From the NCBI GenBank assembly GCA_034440635.1, contig JAOTON010000978.1:230001-294000 (forward strand): a stretch of DNA of 64,000 nucleotides, given 5' to 3'. The notes beneath the pieces were generated by a model, which made no database searches, was not told where the DNA came from, and saw only the letters and a list, made by a program, of their open reading frames with translations. The stretch is from Lepas anatifera. Lineage: Eukaryota > Arthropoda > Thecostraca > Lepadidae. Both the position numbers and the translations under genes were made by a program. This document shows, one piece after another, positions 63,420 through 64,000 of this stretch (its first letter is position 1; each line of letters begins with the position of its first letter).

Positions 63420-64000
63420 GTGGGCGACAGAGCCCGAGTCTGGGCCATTTCTAGCTGCCCGTAGGAAGCTTGATACCAACAACAAAGCTTAATCCAAGAC
63501 TAGACTAAACTGACCTGCTAGGCGCGCTATATGGCCCTGGCAGCCGAAGCACCCTAAATCACCAACACACACTAAGTCATGGAACAAATTATGTCTAGTG
63601 ATATGTGTATCATAATTTAATAGTAAATTACGTAAATTGTCTAATGATGATTTACATAACGCTGAAACAATGCGACCCAAATATAAGCTCTTTGTTGAGT
63701 TTATCACAGTTGCAGTTGCCTAAGTGACGATGAGATGGAGTGGGTGCAGTTTTCACCTGGGGTGGTAACATGAGCTCCTCAGTCTCCCACACCAGTTTCT
63801 TCTTTGCTTCCTGAAGGGGTAGTGTGCGACAAAATTATCTATTGAAAGGGAATGCCGATCTGTGGTGGACACCGGAGCTGCAGCCTCCGCTGTGAGTTTT
63901 ACTGTTCTCTCAGTCGATTCAGTGTGCCCTGATATTCCTCCGCTCAACGGCCTGTCCCTGAGGCTCTCAAGGGCAACTTCATTCATGTCCCTTGTGTGTG

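Overview
This window is intron-rich, transposon-dense animal DNA. It has no operons or closely packed genes. Five short, strongly conserved exons lie on the + strand within very long introns. Penelope-like retroelements, tRNA-derived SINEs, several families of TTAA-bounded non-autonomous DNA transposons, hAT-like elements and long AT, CT and GC-rich tandem repeats fill most of the rest. This points to an invertebrate metazoan; an arthropod, perhaps a crustacean, is my guess, and the sequence does not settle it.

The one host gene I can support is a homologue of vertebrate BTBD10/KCTD20, BTB-domain proteins reported to support Akt signalling. Its exons are at 7152-7307, 22388-22605, 43099-43296, 45959-46023 and 50253-50435. 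All splice sites are GT/AG. Intron phases run 2, 1, 1, 0 and, after the first base, give an unbroken 273-codon frame. The N-terminal exon(s) and start codon, and the C-terminal exon after VDFQ, were not found; they are outside the window or too diverged to see. The introns measure about 15.1, 20.5, 2.7 and 4.2 kb.

Layout. 1-7151: SINE, a 65-bp direct repeat, a decayed LINE ORF1-like stretch and a TTAA family A element. 7308-22387: a 27-bp minisatellite, a rearranged Penelope-like element (PLE-2) hosting a SINE, a family B element and a LINE fragment, then a 4.6-kb repeat-filled DNA element with target duplication, then a family D MITE and a 46-bp minisatellite just before exon 2. 22606-43098: family A, a hAT-like element with 8-bp duplication, a second SINE, a 670-bp CT tract, a three-level transposon nest, and a 25-bp minisatellite just before exon 3. 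43297-50252: two family C elements, a family A element and a tandem repeat. 50436-64000: AT microsatellites with a palindrome, a minisatellite, a Penelope-like element (PLE-1) with an inverted tail and an internal family D MITE, a second family B element, and the RNase H end of a LINE.

The most interesting observations are hammerhead-ribozyme-like motifs in both Penelope-like families, one with a swapped G3/C8 core pair; TTAA-bounded elements that carry dense arrays of the AGGTCA nuclear-receptor half-site into the introns; and nested insertions whose target duplications are still exact, so their order can be read. No RNA gene other than SINE/tRNA-like and ribozyme-like motifs, and no CRISPR, was seen.
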